This document shows, piece by piece, positions 28,454-40,479 of a stretch of 64,000 nt of DNA (the first letter of the stretch is position 1; each line of letters begins with the position of its first letter). Source of the DNA: Tuwongella immobilis (GTDB lineage Bacteria; Planctomycetota; Planctomycetia; Gemmatales; Gemmataceae); the NCBI RefSeq assembly GCF_901538355.1, contig NZ_LR593887.1, forward strand, positions 2,704,920 through 2,768,919, read 5' to 3'. Made by a program: the position numbers and the translations under genes. The notes beneath the pieces were generated by a model. The model was not told the origin of the DNA. It worked only from the letters and a program-made list of their open reading frames with translations, and ran no database searches.

Positions 28454-28882
28454 ATGAGTTCATTCATCGAGCAAGTGGCAGAATGTGCGGAAAATGCGGT
28501 ATCGTTGTCCGAAACACGCGGGGGAGACGAACTGGATTATTCCGAAGCGAGTCTGAAGCTTCTCGATGAGATGCTGGTTGAAGCGTCGGAGTGGATCTCC
28601 GAGATGACCCCCGCGCAGGTCGATATTCTGGTGCAAGACTTCGGTTGCTACATTCTGGAGGTCGGCCGAAGGATTTATGGTGGTCGGTATCTCTGGCACG
28701 AAGGGCGCGAACAGCCCGTGCTGGTGGTTGGCGAACCGGATGCCCGCATCGCCATGCTCACGATGGATCACGTGCGTGGACGTTTGTCCGGTGATTCGGC
28801 CGATGCCATTCCGTTCTTCTTCGCGGGATTCGCCCAGCGAGCCAAGAATCCAACACCCGGTACGGATGTTCTGATCGTGTGA
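28454..28882 (+). CDS. Small protein of unknown function
   Basis: About 142 residues from the ATG at 28454 (MSSFIEQVAECAENAV). It is soluble and acidic. A helical N-terminal half is followed by strands (QPVLVVGEPDARIAML) and a MDHVRGRLSGDSADAIPFFFAGF segment. The family was not recognised. It is the first of three small co-oriented genes before the rRNA unit. Confidence 0.6.
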   Translation: MSSFIEQVAECAENAVSLSETRGGDELDYSEASLKLLDEMLVEASEWISEMTPAQVDILVQDFGCYILEVGRRIYGGRYLWHEGREQPVLVVGEPDARIAMLTMDHVRGRLSGDSADAIPFFFAGFAQRAKNPTPGTDVLIV

Positions 28883-29014
28883 TGGCTTTTCATGACAGGA
28901 ATTGTCGAGATTTATTAAGAATCGAATCGTCTCCGCGAATCACGATTACGGATCACTTCGTCGTCGAGTCACCAATCGCTCGAAGGATCCTTCCTCCTCG
29001 ATTCCGGAGTCAGC

Positions 29015-29500
29015 ATGCAACCCAAATCAGACGGAACCGACGATTCTGCCGAGGTTTACGCGTTGGCCTCGGATTCTGAGCCAGAATCCAACAACACCTG
29101 CTCTCGCGAGCTGACGAAGCCGAAACGTCGTTCGATCAAACGATATATTACGGTTTTGGGACCCGCACTTCGCAAGAAATATGGCCGAAAACGGTGGTAT
29201 TCGCTTTCCGAGGTCGAATCTCAGGCGGCCCTTCTCAGCCTTTCCGATGCCTTCTTATGTTGGGCGTTCGTTCTGTATTGCGAATACGAATCCTTTCGCC
29301 AACATCACATCGACCGCGAAGAGTTATGCGATTACTTCGCAATGCGTCAGACCGTTGCCGATTCACTGCACTTGGGATCCGCCGATTTCGACACGAACTG
29401 GCTGTTGGATAAGCTTGGTGTGGCGGATGGTTCGGGAGATGCCGTCAGCATCGCGGGGGAAATCGCAATCAGCTCGATTGAATATCTCTTGGAATGGTGA
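29015..29500 (+). CDS. Small protein of unknown function
   Basis: 161 residues. A disordered acidic N-terminus (residues 1-40) is followed by a basic stretch and a helical domain with KKYGRKRWYSLSEVESQAALL and CDYFAMRQTVADSL. The domain resembles the small DUF6559-type proteins, but this is a tentative pattern match. No membrane segment. It lies between two other small unrecognised genes. Confidence 0.55.
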   Translation: MQPKSDGTDDSAEVYALASDSEPESNNTCSRELTKPKRRSIKRYITVLGPALRKKYGRKRWYSLSEVESQAALLSLSDAFLCWAFVLYCEYESFRQHHIDREELCDYFAMRQTVADSLHLGSADFDTNWLLDKLGVADGSGDAVSIAGEIAISSIEYLLEW

Positions 29501-29569
29501 TTCGGTCAGTCAATCGAATCGAGCATCTCGAAACTCGATGGGAACCATCGCGGCAGGGAAGGGTGGATC

Positions 29570-29803
29570 ATGCGAATCGAGGCAAAGTACGGAACGGATT
29601 GCGGTGAATGGTTGGTCGAAGTCTACTTGGAGACCGAGGCCGACCTGACCGCGACCCCGTCACAACTCGAATCCGCGATTCGACGCTTGCTTCGCCAGCA
29701 GAAGATCAAGCCGAGCGATGTCGCCGATTTCTTTTGCTATCGCCAAGACGCTCCGGGCAAATGCATCCCCATCGAGTCGAGGCTCTTTCGTTCGTGTGAG
29801 TGA
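29570..29803 (+). CDS. Small hypothetical protein
   Basis: 77 residues from the ATG at 29570 (MRIEAKYGTDCGEW), with GGGAAGGGTGGATC just upstream as a possible ribosome-binding region. It ends about 120 bases before the 23S rRNA promoter. Contains WLVEVYLETEADL and a helical LESAIRRLLRQQKI. No recognised domain. Confidence 0.45.
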   Translation: MRIEAKYGTDCGEWLVEVYLETEADLTATPSQLESAIRRLLRQQKIKPSDVADFFCYRQDAPGKCIPIESRLFRSCE

Positions 29804-29920
29804 GTCTGAGACATCGCTCCGCAATCACGATTCAGAACGCCCCCTGCGACGCCCCCAGAGACGCAATAAGCCACTTCGTGCCCGATCCGAAAAGAATTCA
29901 AAAGCATTCGATTGCGGGGA

Positions 29921-29949
29921 TTGACAGATCGCTTGGAGGCGTTAAGTTA
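29921..29949 (+). promoter_or_regulatory. Promoter of the 23S-5S rRNA unit
   Basis: TTGACA (29921-29926), 16 bases, then TAAGTT (29943-29948). The same layout, with the shared bases GATCGC after the -35, occurs before the 16S unit. The downstream leader starts at AAGGGAGTCGCA. Confidence 0.65.
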
Positions 29950-30068
29950 AGGGAGTCGCAAGCAAATGCGACGCGAATGAAACGAAGAAATGAGTGGTAA
30001 CGCGAGAGCCAAACGGTTATCGAGCTTATCACGAGTCGATTCGACAAGACGATCTTTGACAACTTGGT
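29950..30068 (+). promoter_or_regulatory. rRNA leader with boxB- and boxA-like elements (23S unit)
   Basis: The leader contains a hairpin GTCGCA-AGCAAA-TGCGAC (29955-29972), like a boxB, and GATCTTTGACAACTTGGT (30051-30068), close to the rRNA boxA consensus for Nus-factor antitermination. The same elements are found before the 16S gene at 34429-34542. Antitermination is inferred from the motif similarity. Confidence 0.6.
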
Positions 30069-30085
30069 TGAGAAAGAAAGTTGCA
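30059..30085 (+). repeat. 5' arm of the 23S processing stem
   Basis: ACAACTTGGTTG...GAAAGAAAGTTGCA (30059-30085) is complementary to TGCAACTTTCTTTC...CAACCAAGTTGT (33151-33182) beyond the 23S 3' end. A long stem that brings the two ends of pre-23S together is the usual RNase III substrate. Confidence 0.75.
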
Positions 30086-30325
30086 TCTCATGCGACTTCA
30101 GGATGAGTCGGAATGCTGCAAAGCAAACTCACTCGAACTGATGTTGCAAACGAGCCTTAGAAAAAACAGCTTATGATGCGAGTTTGCAAGAACTCAACTC
30201 ATGATCTGTGTCTTCCGAAGAGGATCGGCGGCAACTGTGCTTTTCTGCTGATACGGACCACAAGTCTGGTGTTGTGAGCAATCACGATCACCCGATGGCT
30301 GGGATGTGGAGGACGGGAAAAGTAT

Positions 30326-33112
<2,787 letters not shown>

Positions 33113-33150
33113 TCCTCTTCTCGCTTCCCAGCGATCGAAGACCTAAGACG

Positions 33151-33182
33151 TGCAACTTTCTTTCAACCATCAACCAAGTTGT
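33151..33182 (+). repeat. 3' arm of the 23S processing stem
   Basis: Pairs with 30059-30085 (see that entry). It lies about 40 bases after the 23S 3' end. Confidence 0.75.
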
Positions 33183-33191
33183 TGAGAATAT

Positions 33192-33214
33192 CGGGTCTGC
33201 TAATCCCAGACCCG
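33192..33214 (+). repeat. Hairpin between 23S and 5S
   Basis: CGGGTCTG (33192-33199) / CAGACCCG (33207-33214), 8 bp with a 7-base loop and no T-run. It is probably a processing or spacer structure immediately before 5S. Confidence 0.5.
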
Positions 33215-33221
33215 CCAATAC

Positions 33222-33333
33222 TCGCCGGTGACGATATCTAGATGGACCCACCCGTTCCCATTCCGAACACGGCCGTTAAGCATCCAGAGCCGATGATAGT
33301 GCTTCCAGCGCGAAAGTAGGTTATTGCCGGCAT
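33222..33333 (+). rRNA. 5S ribosomal RNA
   Basis: About 112 bases. The core CCCGTTCCCATTCCGAACACGGCCG and AAGC-(A)-CCAGAGCCGATGATAGT are typical of bacterial 5S. The terminal stem is GCCGG near 33224 with CCGGC near 33327. It follows 23S by about 110 bases. The ends are approximate. Confidence 0.92.
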
Positions 33334-33337
33334 TACC

Positions 33338-33372
33338 AAGCCTCCTGGCTAAAAACCAGGAGGCTTGTTGCG
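33338..33372 (+). terminator. Terminator of the 23S-5S unit
   Basis: Perfect 11-bp stem AAGCCTCCTGG (33338-33348) / CCAGGAGGCTT (33356-33366) with a CTAAAAA loop. The tail is GTTGCGTTTTCT. It shows the 23S-5S transcript ends before the 16S unit begins. Confidence 0.8.
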
Positions 33373-34394
33373 TTTTCTGCGATTCACATCGATCCCCACA
33401 TTCATGGGAAATCATCCTCTCCGAATCGAACCTCCCTTGCCGAACCGAAGCTAGCTGAATCGAAGCTGGCTGACCGCAGCGCAATCGATTCTCCTCATCA
33501 TCTGAATCTGGACCCTCCAATCATTGCAAATTCCGCACTCGATGCGGGCGATTCACCTCCAAACTGCTGCCAGCCGTCTCAATGTCGACTGCTTCATTCC
33601 GAGTCATTCCACGAGCTCAATTCAGCATTAAGACTCTTACATTCGCGAGTGTTGCGATCGCCAGTTTTCTCTTTCGCTGGTGCTTTTATGAAAGCCAAGG
33701 CTCGAATCCGCAGTCACGGTGTCGGTTGCTTCCGATCATTCCGGTCGAATGCAGTTCACCGATCTTCCGATTCGCCGGCGTGCGAAGCCGTTGGCAATTT
33801 TTGACTGGCGGCGTGGCAAGGATTCTCCGGCGTGAATGGAAATCATCTCAACACGACTAAGCTTCCATGGCAGTCTCAGATCTGGAAGGTGACGAGGCGG
33901 TCCATTATCGCGAGATGGGTCGCGGGTTGTAAGGCGATCAATAGCACACGCGACATGGCGAGCAATGATTCATCGAGGTGGGGTCACAAGCAGCGTTGCT
34001 TGGATCGGGGAGTGCCAACACAACGAAAAACGAACACAATGCAAACGATTGTATTGTTGTCTGGTTGAATTCGAAGATTCTTCCGGAATGAATCATGAAC
34101 CTCCTCTGTTCTGGCTGACCGATTTTCGAGCACGATGACCCGTCATGAAGTTCGAGTCTGCGAAGGTTGAGCGGATCGAAACGAGATCCAACTTTGCATC
34201 ATGGTGAAGTGGGAGTCATTCGGTTTGCTGCGATCGAAACTGTGATCCGTTCACAACTTATGTGAATGCATCACTGAAATGGGAGCATCGAGTTGCTCGC
34301 AAAGGCCTGTGTGCATGGGCTCCAGAGAGACCGTATCACGATTGCCAGGGATCGGGATCCGCGAGGTGACTCGAAAAAAATCCGGGGGAGGGGG
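33373..34394. other. Spacer between the two rRNA units
   Basis: About 1.0 kb with no recognisable gene. The longest open frame on either strand is about 92 codons (33582-33860, +) and has no recognisable domain or ribosome-binding site. No tRNA cloverleaf was found. Confidence 0.5.
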
Positions 34395-34422
34395 TTGTGC
34401 GATCGCGTTGGGCTGTTATTGT
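34395..34422 (+). promoter_or_regulatory. Promoter of the 16S rRNA unit
   Basis: TTGTGC (34395-34400), 16 bases beginning GATCGC, then TATTGT (34417-34422). It aligns base for base with the promoter of the 23S unit at 29921-29948, so each rRNA unit has its own promoter. Confidence 0.6.
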
Positions 34423-34542
34423 AAGGGAGTCGCAAGCAAATGCGACGCGAACGAAACGAAATGATGAGTGGTATCGAGAGAGCCGCAAGGTGATCGAACG
34501 AATCGCAAGTCAAATCGCACGATCGATCTTTGACAACTTGGT
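34423..34542 (+). promoter_or_regulatory. rRNA leader with boxB- and boxA-like elements (16S unit)
   Basis: Hairpin GTCGCA-AGCAAA-TGCGAC at 34429-34446, identical to that before 23S. GATCTTTGACAACTTGGT lies at 34525-34542, also identical. The stretch AAGGGAGTCGCAAGCAAA and following bases (34423-34452) match 29949-29978 with a single change. Confidence 0.6.
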
Positions 34543-34572
34543 GAAGATAGCCCTAATGGATAACTGGGTGAG
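34534..34572 (+). repeat. 5' arm of the 16S processing stem
   Basis: CAACTTGGTGA (34534-34544) and CTGGGTGAG (34564-34572) are complementary to TCACCAAGTTG (36321-36331) and CTCACCCAG (36298-36306). A GGATA/TATCC pair lies between them. This is the expected RNase III stem around pre-16S. Confidence 0.75.
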
Positions 34573-34726
34573 CTAGCTGTGAAGCACTCACCCAAGAATG
34601 CTTGGAAACGAGACTGGGCGGTCGCAAGACAACCCGGATTCGTTGGCTAACCGTTCTTTGAGTGATTCATAGCGACTCAAAGCTTTCAGATTGAACGATC
34701 CGCTGCTTGCAGCGATCACGATACAA

Positions 34727-36226
<1,500 letters not shown>

Positions 36227-36297
36227 CTAAGGATGTTGAACCACGAGATCGGATCCTGATTCTCACGAATCAACTCATATCCGCTCTCGATCATGTC

Positions 36298-36331
36298 CTC
36301 ACCCAGTATCCAGGCTGTCATCACCAAGTTG
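36298..36331 (+). repeat. 3' arm of the 16S processing stem
   Basis: Pairs with 34534-34572. It lies about 70 bases after the 16S 3' end and just before the terminator. Confidence 0.75.
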
Positions 36332-36343
36332 CTTAGATATACC

Positions 36344-36378
36344 CACCCCACCGAGTTTACCCTCGGTGGGGTGTTTTT
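36344..36378 (+). terminator. Terminator of the 16S unit
   Basis: Perfect 12-bp stem CACCCCACCGAG (36344-36355) / CTCGGTGGGGTG (36362-36373), a 6-base loop and TTTTT. Confidence 0.9.
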
Positions 36379-36786
36379 GTTTTACGGCCACATCGACGAT
36401 CGCATCTCTCGAATCTCCCGCACGCTTCGCTTTGATGTGCATTACCGAGCAGATTCTCTCGCAGTTCCGTTCAACGACTCCCCATATCGATTGACTTGAC
36501 ATTCCGTTCCGACTTTTCCGCCTGATGAAATGATCGCGTGCGGTCCAAGCGTTTTTTCTGATCGATCCTTCGCTTCTATCGTCATCGTCTTGGAGTACGC
36601 GGTGGAGTTCTGTTTGATCGCTCCAGTAGATCCATCAGGGGAGTCTTCGAATTGTTTCATTCGGCAGCAATGCGGCGGGTAATGGTTCCGTGTTTGGTGT
36701 CGTTCGCCGTGAATGAAGCGGAGTCTTGACATCGTGGATGCCAAGACTCCGTGGTGATGCACGACATTCTTGTCAAATGTTCTGAC
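36379..36786. other. Intergenic region between 16S and the carotenoid operon
   Basis: About 400 bases without a supportable gene. It holds the hairpin at 36719-36751 that may end the convergent carotenoid/rhodopsin transcript. Confidence 0.4.
36719..36751 (-). terminator. Possible terminator of the rhodopsin/carotenoid operon
   Basis: Inverted repeat CGGAGTCTTG (36719-36728) / CAAGACTCCG (36742-36751), 10 bp. It lies about 36 bases past the crtB stop on the minus strand. There is no strong T-run, so the call is weak. Confidence 0.4.
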
Positions 36787-37953
36787 TTAGGCATCTCGCT
36801 GGGACTCATTGGCAGCAATGAGTTGATTTTGGCGATCGAATCGACGGCTCAGCACATAGAAGCCGGGAGCCAGCATGATGCAGATCCCGGAATAAAGCCA
36901 CGGTAAAACGTCGTAGGCCGCTGATTTCGGATTCAACGCCACCATCACAAACAGCGTCGCGGCGAGGATCGCGGTCAACGAGATGGCGTAGCACACGCTC
37001 GACGCCGTTTCACGCCAGTTGTCGTGGGAATTGGTCATTGTCGTTCTCCAGGGATGAAAGGATGAGCTAGCAGAAATCGGGACAAACTTGCCGATCGTTT
37101 TCGGAAGTCGTGTTTCCATCGGGGGTTGTAGCAGTTCTGGAATTCGTTTCGCGATGGTCCAAAGCGCGATGCGGAACTTCGTCCTCGCTGGCACCACGGC
37201 GCGGCCTTGCGATGCTCGGTAGCCGTGAGCGGAAATCCGCTCGCCGATCGCTCGATAGACTTGTGAGGCGACATCGATTGCGATGCGATTGCGTGCGGCC
37301 AGGTGCTTCAAACCTGCGTCGCCGGAGGCGTAGTAGCGATCGGCGAGTTCCAAGCATTTCTGAATCGCCGGCGCAACGCAATCGTCCGAAAGCGGCGATC
37401 CAGGTTGGGGCAACTCGGGCAGCCACTCGGCGGGCAGATACAATCGGCCACGTTGCCAATCTTCCTGGACGTCCCGCGCGATATTGGTCAACTGCATGGC
37501 GATGCCGAGATGCGAAGCGTGGAGCAACGCCTGTTCGCGGGTAATCTCCAACGCGTGGCACATCATGCAGCCCACGACCCCGGCGACGCGGTAACTGTAT
37601 CGCAACAGGTCGTCCACGGTTTGGTATGAATGTCCGAGCACGTCCATTTCCATGCCACGGACCAATTCCAAAGGATACTCCAACGGAAGCTGGCATTCCT
37701 GAACGATTTGCAACAACCGCTCACCTGCTGCGATGGTGGGGGGATGTTGCTGTTGGATGCGCTCTATGTCGTCTCGTAACTGCTCGAGAAAGGCGGCGGC
37801 TTGCCGGGGATCTTCGGCCAGATCGACCGAATCATCCACCATGCGGCACCAAGCATACAGCGCTTCGGCGCGTCGGCGAGCCGCGGCGGGGAGCAATGCT
37901 GCTGCAAGCGAGAAACTCTTCGAATGTTTCTGAATCGTTTGACGATCGTTCAT
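36787..37953 (-). CDS. crtB: Phytoene synthase with fused C-terminal membrane segment
   Basis: Joins two GGPP molecules to phytoene, the first committed carotenoid step. Residues 1-300 form a complete trans-isoprenyl synthase with both Asp motifs: DDSVD (40-44) and DVQED (161-165), plus RGRLYLP. GAGGAG precedes the ATG at 37953, and the start overlaps the crtI stop as ATGA. The frame then runs on without a stop into about 83 more residues that begin MTNSHDNWRE (residue 306) and hold two hydrophobic helices (ISLTAILAATLFVMVAL, LYSGICIMLAPGFYVL). An ATG at 37038 with GGAG eight bases upstream could also start this part as a separate small protein. It is the last gene of the operon. Confidence 0.85.
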   Translation of the reverse strand: MNDRQTIQKHSKSFSLAAALLPAAARRRAEALYAWCRMVDDSVDLAEDPRQAAAFLEQLRDDIERIQQQHPPTIAAGERLLQIVQECQLPLEYPLELVRGMEMDVLGHSYQTVDDLLRYSYRVAGVVGCMMCHALEITREQALLHASHLGIAMQLTNIARDVQEDWQRGRLYLPAEWLPELPQPGSPLSDDCVAPAIQKCLELADRYYASGDAGLKHLAARNRIAIDVASQVYRAIGERISAHGYRASQGRAVVPARTKFRIALWTIAKRIPELLQPPMETRLPKTIGKFVPISASSSFHPWRTTMTNSHDNWRETASSVCYAISLTAILAATLFVMVALNPKSAAYDVLPWLYSGICIMLAPGFYVLSRRFDRQNQLIAANESQRDA

Positions 37954-39455
37954 AAGCGATACTCCTCGGCGATCACGGAAAGAGTCGCTTTCGCGGAGTT
38001 GACGACACCCGGGACGCCAGCACCGGGATGGGTTCCCGCACCGACGAGGTACAATCCAGGAATCTGCGCATCCCGATTGTGCGGGCGAAAATAGGCACTT
38101 TGGGTTAATCGAGGGGCCACGGAAAAGGCCGACCCCTGATGCGCATTCCACACCGTCTGAAAGTCTTTTGGCGTAAAGACTTTCTGCGTCACGAGATGCT
38201 GACGCAGTCCGGGTAAATGGGTGGCTTCCAGCGATTCCAAAATCCGCTCCGCGTAACGTGGCCCTTCGATGTCCCAATCAATCGGCGCTTTTCCAAGATG
38301 CGGAACCGGGCTGAGGACGTAGAACGCTTCGCAGCCTTCGGGTGCCAGCGAAGGATCGGTGACCGTCGGTGCGTGCAGATACAGACTGAAATCATCGGGC
38401 AGCGAATGGCCATGGAAAATATCGTCGAGCAGCCCTTTGTATCGCGGCCCAAACAGGATCGTATGGTGGGCCAAGTCGGGGTAACGGATGCGGGTGCCGA
38501 AATAAATCACCATCAGCGACATCGACCATTCCATGCGTTCCAGCGATTGTCGCATCTTTGCCGCTGCGGGGACTTCTCGGTAGATGTGTCCGTAAGTATG
38601 GTGCAGATCGGCATTTGAAAGGACGATATCGAACGGCTCGGCGGTCTTCGTCGGCGTCGTGAGATAGTGTCGTGGGGCTATGCGTGTTCGATCGCTCGGG
38701 CCCAGATGCACCGCCTGCACGGGGGAATTCAATCGCAACTCGCCGCCGATATCTTGGAACAATCGCACGAATGCATTGACGAGTGCCCCAGTTCCACCAC
38801 GCGGAAAGTAGACGCCCCATTCTCGTTCGATGTGGTGAATCAGGGTGTAAACGGCACTGGTTTCGTAGGGATTCCCACCGACGAGCAGGGGATGGAAGCT
38901 GAATGCCTGGCGAAGATGCTCATCGCTGAGAAATCGGGCGACGGTATGATAGACACTGCGATCCGCGCGGAGTTTCGCAAGGTGCGGAGCCGCCCGAACC
39001 ATGTCCCAGAAGTGCAGAAACGGCTTGGCACCGAGTTCGACGTAGCCCTTTTGAAACACCTGCTTGGAATATGCCGCAAATCGTCGGTAACCGTCCACAT
39101 CATTCGGTTGGATGCGGCGAATCTGTTCGAGGAGTCTTTCTTCGGACTGAACGTAGTCGAACGTCACGCCGTCGGGCCATACGAGGCGGTACATGGGCGA
39201 AACGGGGAGCAGCTCGACATAATCGGCGAGATTTCGACCCGCGGATTGGAACACTTCTTCCAAACATTCGGGGGCGGTGATGACCGTCGGCCCGGCGTCG
39301 AAGGTGAAGCCTGCATCCCGATACACGGCCGCGCGACCACCCGGTTGGTCGCGTGCTTCCAGGAGCGTGGTTTGAATGCCGAGGGCTTGCAGGCGGCAGG
39401 CGGCGGCCAGTCCCCCGAAGCCACTCCCAATAACGGCGGCACGCAAGTTAGACAT
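37950..39455 (-). CDS. crtI: Phytoene desaturase
   Basis: FAD-dependent desaturase that converts phytoene to lycopene. From the ATG at 39455 (MSNLRAAVIGSG) it has 501 residues. The dinucleotide-binding motif is GSGFGGLAAA (10-19), followed by the family block LLEARDQPGGRA. The C-terminal YLVGAGTHPGAGVPGVVNSAKAT is the CrtI signature. The start lies within the end of crtE (8-base overlap) and the stop overlaps crtB, so the genes are translationally coupled. Confidence 0.93.
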   Translation of the reverse strand: MSNLRAAVIGSGFGGLAAACRLQALGIQTTLLEARDQPGGRAAVYRDAGFTFDAGPTVITAPECLEEVFQSAGRNLADYVELLPVSPMYRLVWPDGVTFDYVQSEERLLEQIRRIQPNDVDGYRRFAAYSKQVFQKGYVELGAKPFLHFWDMVRAAPHLAKLRADRSVYHTVARFLSDEHLRQAFSFHPLLVGGNPYETSAVYTLIHHIEREWGVYFPRGGTGALVNAFVRLFQDIGGELRLNSPVQAVHLGPSDRTRIAPRHYLTTPTKTAEPFDIVLSNADLHHTYGHIYREVPAAAKMRQSLERMEWSMSLMVIYFGTRIRYPDLAHHTILFGPRYKGLLDDIFHGHSLPDDFSLYLHAPTVTDPSLAPEGCEAFYVLSPVPHLGKAPIDWDIEGPRYAERILESLEATHLPGLRQHLVTQKVFTPKDFQTVWNAHQGSAFSVAPRLTQSAYFRPHNRDAQIPGLYLVGAGTHPGAGVPGVVNSAKATLSVIAEEYRL

Positions 39456-40479
39456 AACGAGTCTCCAGCCGTTTAATCTCGGCATGTAGGGCTTGCATCG
39501 CCGGGGAATCCGGGAGCGTTTCGGTCAGATTGGCCCAAGCGGAGTCGAGCCAGTCGCGGACCAATCGTGCGGGCGATGAGCCGAGCGCTGCAAGCAGATC
39601 GTCGGCCAAGGTCGCCGCGCAACCGATTCCCTGGGTGAGCTTTGCGGCCCGCAATTGCAGCCAATCGAACTGCGCGGAAGGCAGTCGTTCGGCGGCCCAT
39701 GCCCATGGCCACGTCGCTCGGCCATGAATCAGATCTTCGGGATGTTTCAGCGGTCCTGCTGCGCCGGTCAATTCGGAGAGGTCGTTCTGCATTTGCAGCG
39801 CGATTCCGAGGTGTTCCCCGAATTGTTCCAGTGCGTGGAATGTCTCGGGTGGCGCATCGGCGGCAATTGCACCGAGCGACCCGGCCAATGCCATCAGACT
39901 CCCCGTTTTCCAGGCGCTGATGGTCTGCACCACGGGCCGAATTTCCGAGGGGTGCAACTCCCCGATTTTGGCGGCGAGGTCGAGGGCTTGCCCTTCGTGA
40001 CAGCGTTGGATCGTGTCCAGACAGCATGCGATCAGCCGCGATTCGACCGATGGGTCAAAATGCGACTCTCGAATCAGTTTCATCGGCCAAAAGTAGAGCC
40101 AATTCCCGGCGTTGAGTGCCAGCGGCAGCCCAATTTGGCGATGCAGTGCCGGGCGGCCGCGACGTTGCAGCGAATCGTCTTGAATGTCATCGACAATCAG
40201 CGAACCGGCGTGCAGCAACTCGACCACCCAACCGAGGATAGGCGGAGGCGAATCGGCTTGGCCTCCGAGTTGCCAGGCAAGTTCCACGAAGCGGTGTCGG
40301 AATTGTTTCCCTGGTCGCGTCAGAAATTCGGTGATTGGGCCAGCTAACGCGGATTTCCACAGCGATTGCGGAATGCCTTGCGGAGCGGGCTGAATCGATT
40401 GCAAAAGCTGATCGAGCGTCGAATGATTCCGAACGGGTGAGGTTTGGGAATCGATCGAACGGGCTTGTGTGAGCATCAT
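39448..40479 (-). CDS. crtE: Geranylgeranyl diphosphate synthase-like polyprenyl synthetase
   Basis: Makes the C20 precursor for CrtB. The 343 residues contain the first Asp-rich motif DDIQDD (97-102) and KTGSLM. The second Asp-rich motif, usually DDxxD, reads NDLSE (232-236), so one Asp is Asn and one is Glu. AGGAG lies seven bases before the ATG at 40479, which overlaps the crtY stop as ATGA. Operon position supports a GGPP role despite the altered motif. Confidence 0.85.
   Translation of the reverse strand: MMLTQARSIDSQTSPVRNHSTLDQLLQSIQPAPQGIPQSLWKSALAGPITEFLTRPGKQFRHRFVELAWQLGGQADSPPPILGWVVELLHAGSLIVDDIQDDSLQRRGRPALHRQIGLPLALNAGNWLYFWPMKLIRESHFDPSVESRLIACCLDTIQRCHEGQALDLAAKIGELHPSEIRPVVQTISAWKTGSLMALAGSLGAIAADAPPETFHALEQFGEHLGIALQMQNDLSELTGAAGPLKHPEDLIHGRATWPWAWAAERLPSAQFDWLQLRAAKLTQGIGCAATLADDLLAALGSSPARLVRDWLDSAWANLTETLPDSPAMQALHAEIKRLETRYV

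Noticed and set aside
27183-28463. 426-codon minus-strand frame opposite the DUF1501 gene
   Set aside because: Shadow of a well-recognised DUF1501 gene; no domain.
33582-33860. 92-codon plus-strand frame in the rRNA spacer
   Set aside because: No ribosome-binding site, no domain and no flanking structure. It is the longest frame in a region that otherwise looks noncoding.
33373-34394. Possible tRNA gene between the two rRNA units
   Set aside because: No cloverleaf or TTCGA-type T-loop with matching stems was found.
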